Positions 6,288 through 14,226 of a DNA stretch of 21,628 bases are shown one piece after another. The position numbers and the translations under genes were made by a program. The stretch comes from JAWVZS01 sp964507825 (lineage in GTDB: Archaea; Thermoproteota; Nitrososphaeria; Nitrososphaerales; Nitrosopumilaceae), in assembly GCA_964507825.1 (NCBI GenBank), contig CAZDQM010000010.1, positions 1 to 21,628 on the forward strand, read 5' to 3'. Each line of letters opens with the position of its first letter. The first letter of the stretch is position 1. Under the pieces are notes generated by a model. The model was not told where the DNA came from. It was given only the letters and a program-made list of their open reading frames with translations, and did not search any database.

Positions 6288-7442
6288 ATGCCAGTGAAAA
6301 ACATCACCGTCCTAGGCTCCGGGGTAATGGGGCATGGAATAGCCCAGGTCTCCGCGTCCGCAGGATACAACGTGGTCCTAAGGGACATTCGTCAGGAATT
6401 CCTAGACAAGGCGATGGAGAAGATCCGATGGAGCATGGACAAAATGGTTTCAAAGGGAAAAATTTCCAAAGAGGATGGCGATGAAATCCTTGGAAGGATA
6501 AGGCCAATGGTAAACCTTGAAGAGTCCGTCAAGGATGCAGAGATGATAATAGAGGTAGTCCCCGAGGTAATGGATTTGAAGAGGAAGGTATATGCAGAAT
6601 TAGACGGCCTAGTAAACAGTGACGTGATATTTGCGTCAAACACAAGCACGCTACCGATTACAGAGATTGCCGAGTCCACGTCACGTCCGGAGAAATTTAT
6701 CGGAATCCACTTTTTTAATCCGCCCCAGCTCATGAAACTAGTCGAAATCATACCGGGCAAGATGACATCACAAGAAACAATTGAGATGACTAGTGAATAT
6801 GTCAGGTCCGTGGGAAAGGAAGGTGTCATGTGTAGGAAGGATGTTCCAGGATTCATAGTCAACAGGTTGTTTATTCCACTGGTTCACGAGGCATGCTATG
6901 CAAAAGACAGAACGGGAGCGTCACTAGAGGAGATTGACTCGGCAGTAAAGTTCAAGCTGGGATTTCCGATGGGAATATTCGAGCTTGCAGACTTTACCGG
7001 CATAGACGTCATCCACAAGGCGACTAGAGAAATGCACCAGCGCGACAAAAAGGTGGTTCGTCCCCACCCGCGAATTAAGGAGTTATTTGACGATGGGCGG
7101 TTGGGCCAGAAATCAGGCGAGGGATTCTACAAGTATTCGGATGACAAGTACGAGCGCGTCGGCACGTCAAAAGACCTAGCCGCCGGGTTTGACCCGGTAC
7201 AGCTGATTGCAAACATAATCAACAATGCAGCGTGGCTGATCAGCAACGAGGCAAGCGATATGGCGGAGCTCGAAAGGGCGGCAATGCTCGGATTGGGACT
7301 GAAAAAAACACTCTTTGAAACGGCCGACGAGATCGGAATTTCCAATATAGTATCAGAGCTCGATAAACTTGCGCAAAAAGATGAATTCTACATCCCCGAC
7401 CCGATGATAAAAAATTTGAATGCGCGCCGGCCGGACGCATAA
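6288..7442 (+). CDS. 3-hydroxyacyl-CoA (3-hydroxybutyryl-CoA) dehydrogenase
   Basis: NAD-dependent oxidation of a 3-hydroxyacyl-CoA. The 384-residue protein has an N-terminal Rossmann domain with VLGSGVMGHGIAQ (8-20, GxGxxG), the catalytic region GIHFFNPPQLMKLVEI (139-154; H141 and E153 as the likely dyad, N144 nearby), PGFIVNR (187-193), and the C-terminal 3HCDH helical domain including RLGQKSGEGFYKY (271-283). A further helical stretch to 384 makes it longer than the minimal bacterial enzyme (about 280 residues). No crotonase domain is fused. In Thaumarchaeota such an enzyme serves the 3-hydroxypropionate/4-hydroxybutyrate cycle (3-hydroxybutyryl-CoA to acetoacetyl-CoA); fatty-acid type oxidation is the alternative. 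ATG 6288 is chosen over a longer frame opening at 6036, because the TATA box at 6258-6266 lies 26 nt upstream and the Rossmann motif begins immediately after. Confidence 0.95.
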   Translation: MPVKNITVLGSGVMGHGIAQVSASAGYNVVLRDIRQEFLDKAMEKIRWSMDKMVSKGKISKEDGDEILGRIRPMVNLEESVKDAEMIIEVVPEVMDLKRKVYAELDGLVNSDVIFASNTSTLPITEIAESTSRPEKFIGIHFFNPPQLMKLVEIIPGKMTSQETIEMTSEYVRSVGKEGVMCRKDVPGFIVNRLFIPLVHEACYAKDRTGASLEEIDSAVKFKLGFPMGIFELADFTGIDVIHKATREMHQRDKKVVRPHPRIKELFDDGRLGQKSGEGFYKYSDDKYERVGTSKDLAAGFDPVQLIANIINNAAWLISNEASDMAELERAAMLGLGLKKTLFETADEIGISNIVSELDKLAQKDEFYIPDPMIKNLNARRPDA

Positions 7443-7532
7443 CATTTCCGAATCCCATGCAAGATTACGATGTCATAAAACATGCCAATGCTCCTGCAGG
7501 GAAAGACATGTTACTCCCTGCGGCGTCGACTC

Positions 7533-8045
7533 TTACCGACTGCCTGGCATAATATCAAGGATCTTCTCTACGGCCTCCCTCGGAGTGGAGGCTCCAAGAA
7601 TACGGACATTTTGACGTTGATCCACGTACCTGTCAGCATACTGGTCGGCCATGCCTCCGGTGTTTCTAATTGCCACCATCGGCTTTTTGTGCATGTATGC
7701 GGCGCATATCTCAGACAGTGTTCCGGCTCCGCCGCCGATAATTATTATTCCGTCTGCCGATAACGCGTTTAAAAAGTCTCGAGCTAGCCCTATACCGCTA
7801 GGTATCACTATCTGGCAAAACTCGTTTGCAAAGACATGATCGGCCTGCGGCAGTATTCCTACCGTAATCCCCCCAGCATCTGATGCGCCTTGACAAGACG
7901 CGCGCATTATGCCACCCATGCCGCCCGTGATCAGGACAGAGTCGGATTTGGCAATCTCGGCTCCCGTATCATATGCAATTTTTTCATGCTCCTTGGTGCA
8001 GCCGTTGTCATTGTGCCCGATAACCACAATCTGACGCTTTCTCAT
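7533..8045 (-). CDS. LOG/TIGR00725-like Rossmann-fold protein
   Basis: A 170-residue Rossmann-type protein with two nucleotide-binding signatures: VLITGGMGGIMRAS (37-50) and IIIGGGAGTLSEI (101-113). The latter is the family hallmark, written PGGxGTxxE in cytokinin-activating LOG phosphoribohydrolases; here glycine replaces the proline, as in the TIGR00725 subfamily, whose biochemical role is poorly defined. A nucleotide phosphoribohydrolase activity is possible but not assured. ATG 8045 is preferred over a TTG at 8054; a weak TATA-like ATTTTACAT lies about 27 nt upstream. Convergent with the dehydrogenase gene across a 90-bp gap, and divergent from the small ribbon-helix-helix-like gene. Confidence 0.87.
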   Translation of the reverse strand: MRKRQIVVIGHNDNGCTKEHEKIAYDTGAEIAKSDSVLITGGMGGIMRASCQGASDAGGITVGILPQADHVFANEFCQIVIPSGIGLARDFLNALSADGIIIIGGGAGTLSEICAAYMHKKPMVAIRNTGGMADQYADRYVDQRQNVRILGASTPREAVEKILDIMPGSR

Positions 8046-8121
8046 CAGGTACAATCAGCACAACCCCATGTAAAATCTTTCCAATCACAATGCATATTAG
8101 ACAATAATGTTAACACAGGTC

Positions 8122-8247
8122 ATGGAAAAGCGTTCAATGCCGATCTGCTTTACGTCGGATCAGTACAAAGCCATCGAAAAATTTGCCAAGGAACACGGCA
8201 TGCTAAATGCCAGTCAGGCAGTTGAAAAAATCCTAGATGATGAATAA
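8122..8247 (+). CDS. Small ribbon-helix-helix-like protein (41 aa)
   Basis: Short frame reading MEKRSMPICFTSDQYKAIEK and on to ILDDE. The order is a short strand (SMPICF), a helix (SDQYKAIEKFAKEHG), a turn (MLNAS) and a second helix (QAVEKILDDE), which matches the ribbon-helix-helix (CopG/Arc-type) plan of small dimeric DNA-binding proteins. ATG 8122 lies about 27 nt from the TATA-like GCATATTAG (8088-8096), favouring this start; an in-frame ATG at 8107 would add MLTQV and is only about 15 nt from that box. Stop TAA 8245-8247. It could be a regulator of the divergent LOG-like gene or of itself, but no target is shown. The conserved-looking fold and clean promoter argue against chance. Confidence 0.7.
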   Translation: MEKRSMPICFTSDQYKAIEKFAKEHGMLNASQAVEKILDDE

Positions 8248-8289
8248 TCATTTAGAATCATTTTTAATTCAGAACCGGTCAATGCCCAC

Positions 8290-8700
8290 ATGGGCCTCTT
8301 TGGTGGAAAAAAAGAGCGTTGTGCTATATGCAACATATTACTCACACACAAGCACAAGCCCAAGCGTGAATGGAACATAAAAGGCAAGCTTTGTGGAAAT
8401 TGCCACATGGATAAAACAAGTGAATTCCAAGAGGCCAAGGTGAGGCAACCTTGCATCATATGCGGGGTTACAAAAAAGATTTCAGACATGTGGGAGCCTA
8501 GGTGGCAGTGGGACATGGACGGGCTACTGTGCAAAGAATGCTTTGACAAAAAAGAGTCTAGTTTTCATGAAAAAAGAAACTTTTGCGTAATGTGTAGCGG
8601 CAAGATGGGACTAATACGATACAATCCAAAGCCAAGATGGAAGATCGAGGGCCAGCTGTGCCGAAGGTGCTGGGACGAGCAAAAGGCGACACATGGATAA
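8290..8700 (+). CDS. Triple zinc-ribbon protein with MGLFG N-terminus
   Basis: A 136-residue protein made of three repeats, each with CxxC, then about 20-22 residues, then CxxC. The sets are C11/C14-C35/C38, C55/C58-C81/C84 and C99/C102-C124/C127. Each second pair is preceded by W-x-[IM]-x-G-x-L-C (W28, W74, W117), so the repeats share more than cysteines and likely arose by duplication. Each unit should bind one zinc. The N-terminus MGLFGGKKER matches those of two other proteins in the window. Many basic residues are present, so nucleic-acid or ribosome binding is possible, but this is inference; no enzyme domain is seen. TATA-like TTTTTAATTC (8261-8270) lies about 25 nt before ATG 8290, indicating a leaderless mRNA. 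Confidence 0.87.
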   Translation: MGLFGGKKERCAICNILLTHKHKPKREWNIKGKLCGNCHMDKTSEFQEAKVRQPCIICGVTKKISDMWEPRWQWDMDGLLCKECFDKKESSFHEKRNFCVMCSGKMGLIRYNPKPRWKIEGQLCRRCWDEQKATHG

Positions 8701-8831
8701 CCATTACATGACCATTCTGTAAAAGGGGCAAGATATTTGGCTAGTCGCATGCATTTGACACGTAACAAAAGGTAGCGACATGGATTTTCTAGAATAACGC
8801 GTAAAGATCATTCCGGCTTGCGGTATCTCGT

Positions 8832-9026
8832 CTATACTGCCTTGACGGATTTTACAATTTGGGGCCTTACCTTTGTAAACACCCTGAATCCACATATGCA
8901 CTTGATTTCAGGCAGTCTGTTTAGCTCGGCGTTTGACACGGTCATGCCGCACCGCAGGCAAGAGTAGATCACATCAAACTCTTCTGTTGTTTCTAGTTCG
9001 TTTGTATCAGTGGGTTCTACAGACAT
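8832..9026 (-). CDS. rpoP: DNA-directed RNA polymerase subunit P (Rpb12-like)
   Basis: A 64-residue zinc-ribbon subunit of archaeal RNA polymerase. The core IYSCLRCGMTVSNAELN with a second pair in IKCICGFRVFTKVRPQIVKSVKA matches RpoP: CxxCG, spacer, CxxCG, then the basic RP...K tail. The first about 18 residues form an acidic extension (EPTDTNELETTEEFD) longer than in many archaea, where the protein is about 45-50 residues. ATG 9026 follows the S10 stop by 10 nt and has TTAGGAG upstream as ribosome binding site, consistent with an internal operon gene. Third gene of tuf-rpsJ-rpoP. The 131 bp downstream, to the convergent zinc-ribbon gene, hold no recognisable gene. Confidence 0.92.
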   Translation of the reverse strand: MSVEPTDTNELETTEEFDVIYSCLRCGMTVSNAELNRLPEIKCICGFRVFTKVRPQIVKSVKAV

Positions 9027-9036
9027 CTTTATACTC

Positions 9037-9345
9037 CTAAGTCAATGACAGCTCAATATATACATCATCGGGAATCTTTAGCCTCATCAGCTGCCTGATC
9101 GCCTTGTCATCTGCATTTATGTCAATGATTCTTCGATGCATCCTCATCTCCCACTTTTCATATGTTCCGGTCCCGTTACCGCATGGTGATTTTCTTGTTG
9201 CAACGTGTAACCTCTTGACCGGAAGCGGGGTTGGTCCCTTTACGCGGACACCGGTCTTTTTGCCAATACCCATAATCTCACCACATACCCCATCAAGTTT
9301 TGGAAGGTTTGTACTGGTGAGTTTGACGCGGGCGGATTGTGTCAA
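9037..9345 (-). CDS. rpsJ: 30S ribosomal protein S10
   Basis: A 102-residue archaeal S10 (uS10), the usual length. It shows ARVKLTSTNLPKLDGVCGEI, GIGKKTGVRVKGPTPLP, RLHVATRKSPCGNGTGTYEKWEMRMHRRIIDI and a C-terminal ribosomal strand. It sits in the small-subunit head. The start is TTG 9345: an in-frame TAG lies directly upstream and no ATG precedes the conserved N-terminus. AGGT, overlapping the TAG stop of tuf, supplies a Shine-Dalgarno-like site. EF-1A followed by S10 is a well-known archaeal gene order, and RpoP follows 10 nt later. Confidence 0.97.
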   Translation of the reverse strand: MTQSARVKLTSTNLPKLDGVCGEIMGIGKKTGVRVKGPTPLPVKRLHVATRKSPCGNGTGTYEKWEMRMHRRIIDINADDKAIRQLMRLKIPDDVYIELSLT

Positions 9346-9355
9346 CTAACCCGAC

Positions 9356-10654
9356 CTACGGCTTGTGCTCTTCTATTATTTCCTTGACAACGCCTGCTGC
9401 AATGGTGGCGCCCATGTCCCTGAGTGCGAATCTTCCCATTTCAGGATACTCTTGGAACGTCTCTATCGGCGTCGGTCGGACCGGCCTGATCTTTACGATT
9501 GCAGAGTCGCCGACCTTGAGGAATTTTGGATTCTTTTCAGAAGCCGCGCCGGTTGCAGGATCGATCTTTTCAAGGAATTCGGTAACGGTTGCCGCCACCT
9601 GTGCGGTGTGGCAGTGCATTACAGGAGTGTATCCGGGCGCAATTGCCGTCGGATGGTGAATGACTATAATCTGGGCCTTGAATTCCTTTGCAACCCTTGG
9701 CGGATCGTTTGGTGTACCCATGACATCACCTCTTTTGATGTCCTTCTTTTCGATCCCGCGCAGGTTAAAGCCGATGTTGTCGCCCGCGGATGCAGACGGC
9801 AGCTGGGTATGATGAGTTTCAATTGACTTTATCTCACCTACAGCGCCCGATGGCATTACAATAATTTTGTCATTTGGCTTCATGGTACCAGTCTCAACTC
9901 TGCCTACCGGCACGGTTCCCACGCCGGTGATCGTATAAACGTCCTGGATTGGAACACGCAATGGTTTGCCTACCGGTTTCTCGGCCACGGTAAAGTCATC
10001 AAATGCCTCTAGTAACGTCTTGCCCGTATACCATGACATGTTTTCAGATTTTTTAACCAGATTGTCTCCCTTCCATCCGGAAACGGGAATGAATGGTACC
10101 TTGTCAATCTTGTAACCTACCGATGCAATCAGTTTTTCGCCCTTTTCCTTGGCAGCCTTGTATGAATCTTCAGAATAATTGCCGTCATCCATCTTGTTGA
10201 TGGCAACTATGAGCTGGTTTACGCCTAGGGTCTTGAGCAGGAATGCATGCTCCCTTGCTTGGCCGCCTACCGCAATTGCGGTATCAGTCTCACCCTCCTT
10301 TGCAGAGAGTACGAGGACCGCGGCATCGGCTTCAGATGCCCCGGTAATCATGTTTTTGATAAAGTCCCGGTGTCCGGGAGCATCAATAAGCGTGAAGAAG
10401 TATTTTGGGGTTTCAAACTTTTGAAATGCAAGATCGATGGTGATTCCTCGCTCCCTCTCATCCTTGATATTGTCCATCACCCAAGCGTACTTGAAGGTGT
10501 CCCCCTTGCCGGTCTTTTCGGACTCGGCTGCATGGGCAGCGATGGTTCTCTCATCAACAACTCCAAGATCCATTAAAAAGTGGCCCATGGTCGTGGATTT
10601 GCCATTATCAATATGACCTGTTACGATTAGGTTCAGGTGCTCTTTGTCTGCCAT
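9356..10654 (-). CDS. tuf: Translation elongation factor 1-alpha (EF-1A)
   Basis: GTPase delivering aminoacyl-tRNA to the ribosome. All G motifs are visible in the 432-residue product: G1 GHIDNGKST (13-21), G2 RGITID (69-74), G3 DAPGH (91-95) and G4 NKMD (153-156); beta-barrel domains II and III follow to the end. Asparagine occupies the residue before GKS where many archaea have histidine or alanine. ATG 10654 is preferred over GTG 10660; the AATAAATA stretch near 10675-10683 is the likely TATA box, about 25 nt upstream. That box sits in the imperfect palindrome GGGTTATTTATTACCC (10671-10686). First gene of the tuf-rpsJ-rpoP operon and divergent from fbp. Confidence 0.99.
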   Translation of the reverse strand: MADKEHLNLIVTGHIDNGKSTTMGHFLMDLGVVDERTIAAHAAESEKTGKGDTFKYAWVMDNIKDERERGITIDLAFQKFETPKYFFTLIDAPGHRDFIKNMITGASEADAAVLVLSAKEGETDTAIAVGGQAREHAFLLKTLGVNQLIVAINKMDDGNYSEDSYKAAKEKGEKLIASVGYKIDKVPFIPVSGWKGDNLVKKSENMSWYTGKTLLEAFDDFTVAEKPVGKPLRVPIQDVYTITGVGTVPVGRVETGTMKPNDKIIVMPSGAVGEIKSIETHHTQLPSASAGDNIGFNLRGIEKKDIKRGDVMGTPNDPPRVAKEFKAQIIVIHHPTAIAPGYTPVMHCHTAQVAATVTEFLEKIDPATGAASEKNPKFLKVGDSAIVKIRPVRPTPIETFQEYPEMGRFALRDMGATIAAGVVKEIIEEHKP

Positions 10655-10784
10655 AGTCACTTGGTAATATGGGTTATTTATTACCCTTCCGATTTTTGCA
10701 ACAAAATTACCATTATCTTGAAATTCTTTTTGGTCGCGCGGATATGGAGCTTACACATAAATCAAAGTGTACACGAGTCACCCC

Positions 10785-11921
10785 ATGAAAGTTACCGTTT
10801 CGGTCATCAAGGCAGATGTGGGTGGAATAGGAGGCCATACAAAGCCCAGTGACGGGTTGCTCGCGGCGGTGAGAAAAACCGTCAGCGATAGATCGGATTT
10901 ATGGATTGACAGTTATGTGGGATATTGCGGGGACGACGTACACATTATTGTGACTCATACCAAGGGAGTCGAAGACCATGATATCCACAAGATGGCATGG
11001 GATGCATTCATGGCTGGAACCGAGGTTGCAAAAAACGAGGGCCTTTATGGCGCAGGGCAGGATCTGCTAAAGGACTCTTTTTCAGGAAACATCAAGGGTA
11101 TGGGTCCTGGCGTAGCCGAGATGGAATTCGAGGAGAGAGCCAATGAGGCATTCACCGTGTTTGCGGCAGACAAGACCGAGCCGGGCGCATTCAATTATCC
11201 GTTCTACAGAATGTTCGTAGACGGGCTCAGTAACACAGGATTGATCGTGAACAAGTCGCTAGCTGAAGGTGTGAAGATGAACATCATGGATGTGGAGCAG
11301 GGCGCGGTTGCAGAATTGTCGCTGTGGGAGGACAAGCCGACCATCGAGGCCGCCCTCATGTATCCCGGAAGATACGTAGTCGATACAATTACGACAAAGG
11401 ACGGCGAGCCCATCGTAGCCGCGTCGACTGACCGGTTGCACAATATTGCGGGAACATACGTAGGAAAGGATGATCCAATATGCATAGTCAGGACGCAGAA
11501 AAAATTTCCGGCAACCGAGGAGGCCGGAAGCACCTTTAACAATCCGCATCTTGTTGCAGGAAATACACGGGGAAGTCACAACATGCCGCTCATGCCGGTA
11601 CGACTCAACTCGGCAGCTACGATCAACTTTTGTATCCCGATTGTCCAGGCGCTTGTCTTTAGCATGCATGACGGAAAGCTTACAGGGCCATTTGACGGGT
11701 TTTCAACCCCCGACTGGGACCATATCAGGGAGATCGCTACAAAAAAGGCGCTTGCGATCAGAAGTCAGGGATTCATTCATCCTGCAACGCTGGTCCCATC
11801 CGAGCTTGAATACGCGGAAGGATACAAGGCGCGAATGGACGTGCTCCGGTCCAAAATGAGACCAATCGGTGGCAGTCAGGATTCCGGCGGCAGAAAGGCA
11901 AACTATGAAGATCCGGACTAG
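10785..11921 (+). CDS. fbp: Fructose-1,6-bisphosphate aldolase/phosphatase (class V FBPase)
   Basis: Bifunctional archaeal enzyme condensing triose phosphates to fructose-1,6-bisphosphate and dephosphorylating it to fructose-6-phosphate, making gluconeogenesis unidirectional. The N-terminus MKVTVSVIKADVGGIGGH, the CGDDVHIIVTH segment, DKTEPGAFNYPFYRMF, the ALMYPGRY region and the C-terminal GPFDGFSTPDWDHIREIA are characteristic. The 378-residue length is normal. ATG 10785 is chosen over GTG 10767 because it starts the conserved strand and the TATA box ACATAAATC (10754-10762) lies about 27 nt upstream. An 8-bp palindrome GTGTACAC (10767-10774) lies between TATA box and start and could be a control site. 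Makes sense in an autotroph feeding fixed carbon into hexoses. Confidence 0.97.
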   Translation: MKVTVSVIKADVGGIGGHTKPSDGLLAAVRKTVSDRSDLWIDSYVGYCGDDVHIIVTHTKGVEDHDIHKMAWDAFMAGTEVAKNEGLYGAGQDLLKDSFSGNIKGMGPGVAEMEFEERANEAFTVFAADKTEPGAFNYPFYRMFVDGLSNTGLIVNKSLAEGVKMNIMDVEQGAVAELSLWEDKPTIEAALMYPGRYVVDTITTKDGEPIVAASTDRLHNIAGTYVGKDDPICIVRTQKKFPATEEAGSTFNNPHLVAGNTRGSHNMPLMPVRLNSAATINFCIPIVQALVFSMHDGKLTGPFDGFSTPDWDHIREIATKKALAIRSQGFIHPATLVPSELEYAEGYKARMDVLRSKMRPIGGSQDSGGRKANYEDPD

Positions 11922-11967
11922 CCGTATTGATAAGAGTTAAAATAAAAGAGGTTCATACTAAAACCAT

Positions 11968-12378
11968 ATGAGATTCATCTCCCCACTGTTTGATCTCAAG
12001 ATATACATCATGACAGCGGTCGCCGTGATCGCATTCTCATACTCTGTGGGCCACTTGTTCGGAGAGACGATTCCAAATGTAATACTGACATTCTTCAAAT
12101 ATGCGGGCGAATCAGTCGTCCTAGGAGCCGTCTTTATATTTGCGCTGGCATGGCTCTTAAAAGCAAGGCCACACAACCGGCCCAAAAACTATTACATAGT
12201 GATCTTTGACGTGTACGGCAAGGAGTCAAGTATCGATGGTATCCGGACCGAGTTCAAGACTCATGACGTGGCATGGAGCTTTATGAAGCAGTACAAAAAG
12301 GATCATCCCCTGTACAGCTTTGCCCTAGTGGCAGACGACAGGAATACGGAAAAACGTACCATTTTCCGGTACATTTAG
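11968..12378 (+). CDS. Small two-transmembrane protein of unknown function
   Basis: 136 residues with two predicted membrane helices, about 11-33 (IYIMTAVAVIAFSYSVGHLF) and 44-65 (KYAGESVVLGAVFIFALAWLL), then a cytoplasmic-looking domain of about 70 residues (YYIVIFDVYGKESSIDGIRTEF and so on) rich in charged and aromatic residues. A TATA-like TTAAAATAAAAG (11937-11948) lies about 25 nt before ATG 11968, so it has its own leaderless transcript. The neighbours fbp and lig suggest no shared function. No family recognised; a membrane-tethered small domain is all that can be said. Confidence 0.75.
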   Translation: MRFISPLFDLKIYIMTAVAVIAFSYSVGHLFGETIPNVILTFFKYAGESVVLGAVFIFALAWLLKARPHNRPKNYYIVIFDVYGKESSIDGIRTEFKTHDVAWSFMKQYKKDHPLYSFALVADDRNTEKRTIFRYI

Positions 12379-12413
12379 TTCAGATTTTTATCAAGGCATG
12401 ACAAAGCAACATA

Positions 12414-14168
12414 GTGAGATTTTCCATCCTAGCAGAAACATTTGAAAGAATGGAGCAGACTAGAAGTAGGCTGGAGCTGACCCGGCATCTAGTATCACTG
12501 TTTGAGGAGACGCCGGTAGAAGAGGTCTCAAAGATCGTATACCTGATTCAGGGCAAGCTCCGCCCCGATTTTGAGGGAGTCGAGCTTGGGGTTGCAGAAA
12601 AGATGGCAATCAAGGCAATTTCCAAGTCAGCAGGGATACCACCGGCAAAGATCGAAGAAGAGAATGGTAAACAGGGCGACTTGGGCGCGGCAGCGTCAAT
12701 AATACTGGGACAAAAGACACAGACCACGTTCATGATGGAGGATATTACAGTGGAAAGGGTCTATGATACACTGTTAAGGATTGCAGGGCTTGTGGGGGCA
12801 CGATCCCAGGACATGAAGATCAAGTACATATCAAGCCTGCTTAACGATGCAACACCGATTGAAGCTCGCTTTATTGTAAAGCTGTTGCTTGGTACGTTGC
12901 GGCTCGGCATAGCAGAGAATACCGTCATGGACGCGCTTGCCGTGGCCCACACCGGCGACAAGTCAAACAGAAAGGCGCTCGAGGCGGCATACAATGTTTC
13001 AAGTGATCTAGGACGCGTTGCAACGGCGGTCGCGTCAGGAGGAATCGACGGATTAAATGGATTCCACGTAAAGCTGTTTAGTCCAATCAGGCCCATGCTG
13101 GCCGAGCGCGTAAAAAGCGAACATGACGCGATAGAAAAAATGGGCGCAGGTTTTGCCGCGGAATACAAGCTAGACGGAGAAAGGGTGCAAATCCACGTAG
13201 GCGGCCAGGACGTAATCTTGTTTTCTAGAAGCCTTGAAGATATCACAGGCCATTATCCGGACATTGTCGAAAAAATTCCCAAGGCCCTTAGGTCCAAGGA
13301 GGCCATCTTGGAGGCCGAAGCGGTCGCCATAAACGCGGACAATGGGGAGTTTTTGCCATTTCAGGAACTGATGCACCGTCGTCGAAAATACGGGGTGGCA
13401 AAGGCGGTCTCAGAGTATCCCATAACCGTGAATTTTTTTGACGTGTTGTATAATGACGGGACAGACTGCCTCAGCCTCGGATACACGCAACGAAGGAAGA
13501 TCTTAGAGGATGTAATAATACAGGACGATTATGCACGGCATGTCCCAATGACGCTAGTCGAAGACGAGGGGCAGATATGGGATTTTTTGGAGAGTAGTAT
13601 CAACGCAGGATGCGAGGGTTTGATGCTAAAGATGCCAGATGCCACGTATCAGGCAGGGGCAAGGGGAAGCAACTGGCTCAAGCTTAAAAAGGAGTACCGC
13701 AATGAGTTGGGCGACAGCCTCGACCTAGTGGTCATAGGAGCGTTCTTTGGAAAGGGTAGAAGGACCGGCAAGTACGGGACGCTCCTGTTAGCATCATATG
13801 ACGACGGTACAGATACGTTTCCAAGCATCTGCAAGGTAGGAACGGGATTCACCGACGAGCACCTAGATCAGATGTACCAGATCCTTTCAAACAAGATAAC
13901 GGTCAGGAAGAATCCTAGGATTGAGAGCGAAATGGAGCCCGATGTCTGGTTTGAGCCGGAGCTTGTAATCGAGGTCGTGGCATCAGAAATCACCCTCAGT
14001 CCCATACACCGTGCGGCAAGGGACTCTGTCAGAAAAAACAATGGACTAGCCTTGAGGTTTCCAAAGTTTACCGGAAGAATAAGGTTAGAAAAGGCCGCAG
14101 AGGACGCGTCAACGGATCAGGAGGTCGTCGCACTGTACAAGGGACAGAAAAAGTCGTCCCAGAGCTAG
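12414..14168 (+). CDS. lig: ATP-dependent DNA ligase
   Basis: Archaeal replicative and repair ligase of 584 residues. An N-terminal DNA-binding domain spans about 1-215, then the adenylation domain with motif I EYKLDGERVQIH (250-261), where K252 carries AMP, further nucleotidyltransferase motifs (FSRSLEDIT, EAEAVAIN, EGLMLKMPDATYQAG) and SNWLKLKKEY (motif V), followed by the C-terminal OB-fold with ending RFPKFTGRIR. The length fits the family. GTG 12414 begins MRFSILAETFERME, the standard family N-terminus, and ATTTTTATC (12384-12392) is a TATA box about 26 nt upstream, so it is leaderless. Short 35-bp gap from the preceding two-TM gene. Confidence 0.98.
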   Translation: MRFSILAETFERMEQTRSRLELTRHLVSLFEETPVEEVSKIVYLIQGKLRPDFEGVELGVAEKMAIKAISKSAGIPPAKIEEENGKQGDLGAAASIILGQKTQTTFMMEDITVERVYDTLLRIAGLVGARSQDMKIKYISSLLNDATPIEARFIVKLLLGTLRLGIAENTVMDALAVAHTGDKSNRKALEAAYNVSSDLGRVATAVASGGIDGLNGFHVKLFSPIRPMLAERVKSEHDAIEKMGAGFAAEYKLDGERVQIHVGGQDVILFSRSLEDITGHYPDIVEKIPKALRSKEAILEAEAVAINADNGEFLPFQELMHRRRKYGVAKAVSEYPITVNFFDVLYNDGTDCLSLGYTQRRKILEDVIIQDDYARHVPMTLVEDEGQIWDFLESSINAGCEGLMLKMPDATYQAGARGSNWLKLKKEYRNELGDSLDLVVIGAFFGKGRRTGKYGTLLLASYDDGTDTFPSICKVGTGFTDEHLDQMYQILSNKITVRKNPRIESEMEPDVWFEPELVIEVVASEITLSPIHRAARDSVRKNNGLALRFPKFTGRIRLEKAAEDASTDQEVVALYKGQKKSSQS

Positions 14169-14226
14169 GGCCACCCGCGTCTCATCAGAGGATTTAATTA
14201 TAGTAATAGGATTCCTAGTTTTCAAC

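Noticed and set aside
7458..7553. 31-codon ORF between the dehydrogenase and the LOG-like gene
   Set aside because: No TATA box or ribosome binding site, overlaps the LOG-like gene, and has no visible domain.
8701..8831. Possible tRNA or small RNA between convergent genes
   Set aside because: No acceptor-stem pairing or GTTC-type T-loop was found by eye; treated as plain spacer.
8704..8901. 65-residue minus-strand ORF downstream of rpoP
   Set aside because: It overlaps rpoP in another frame, has irregular composition and no promoter; most of it is non-coding in appearance.
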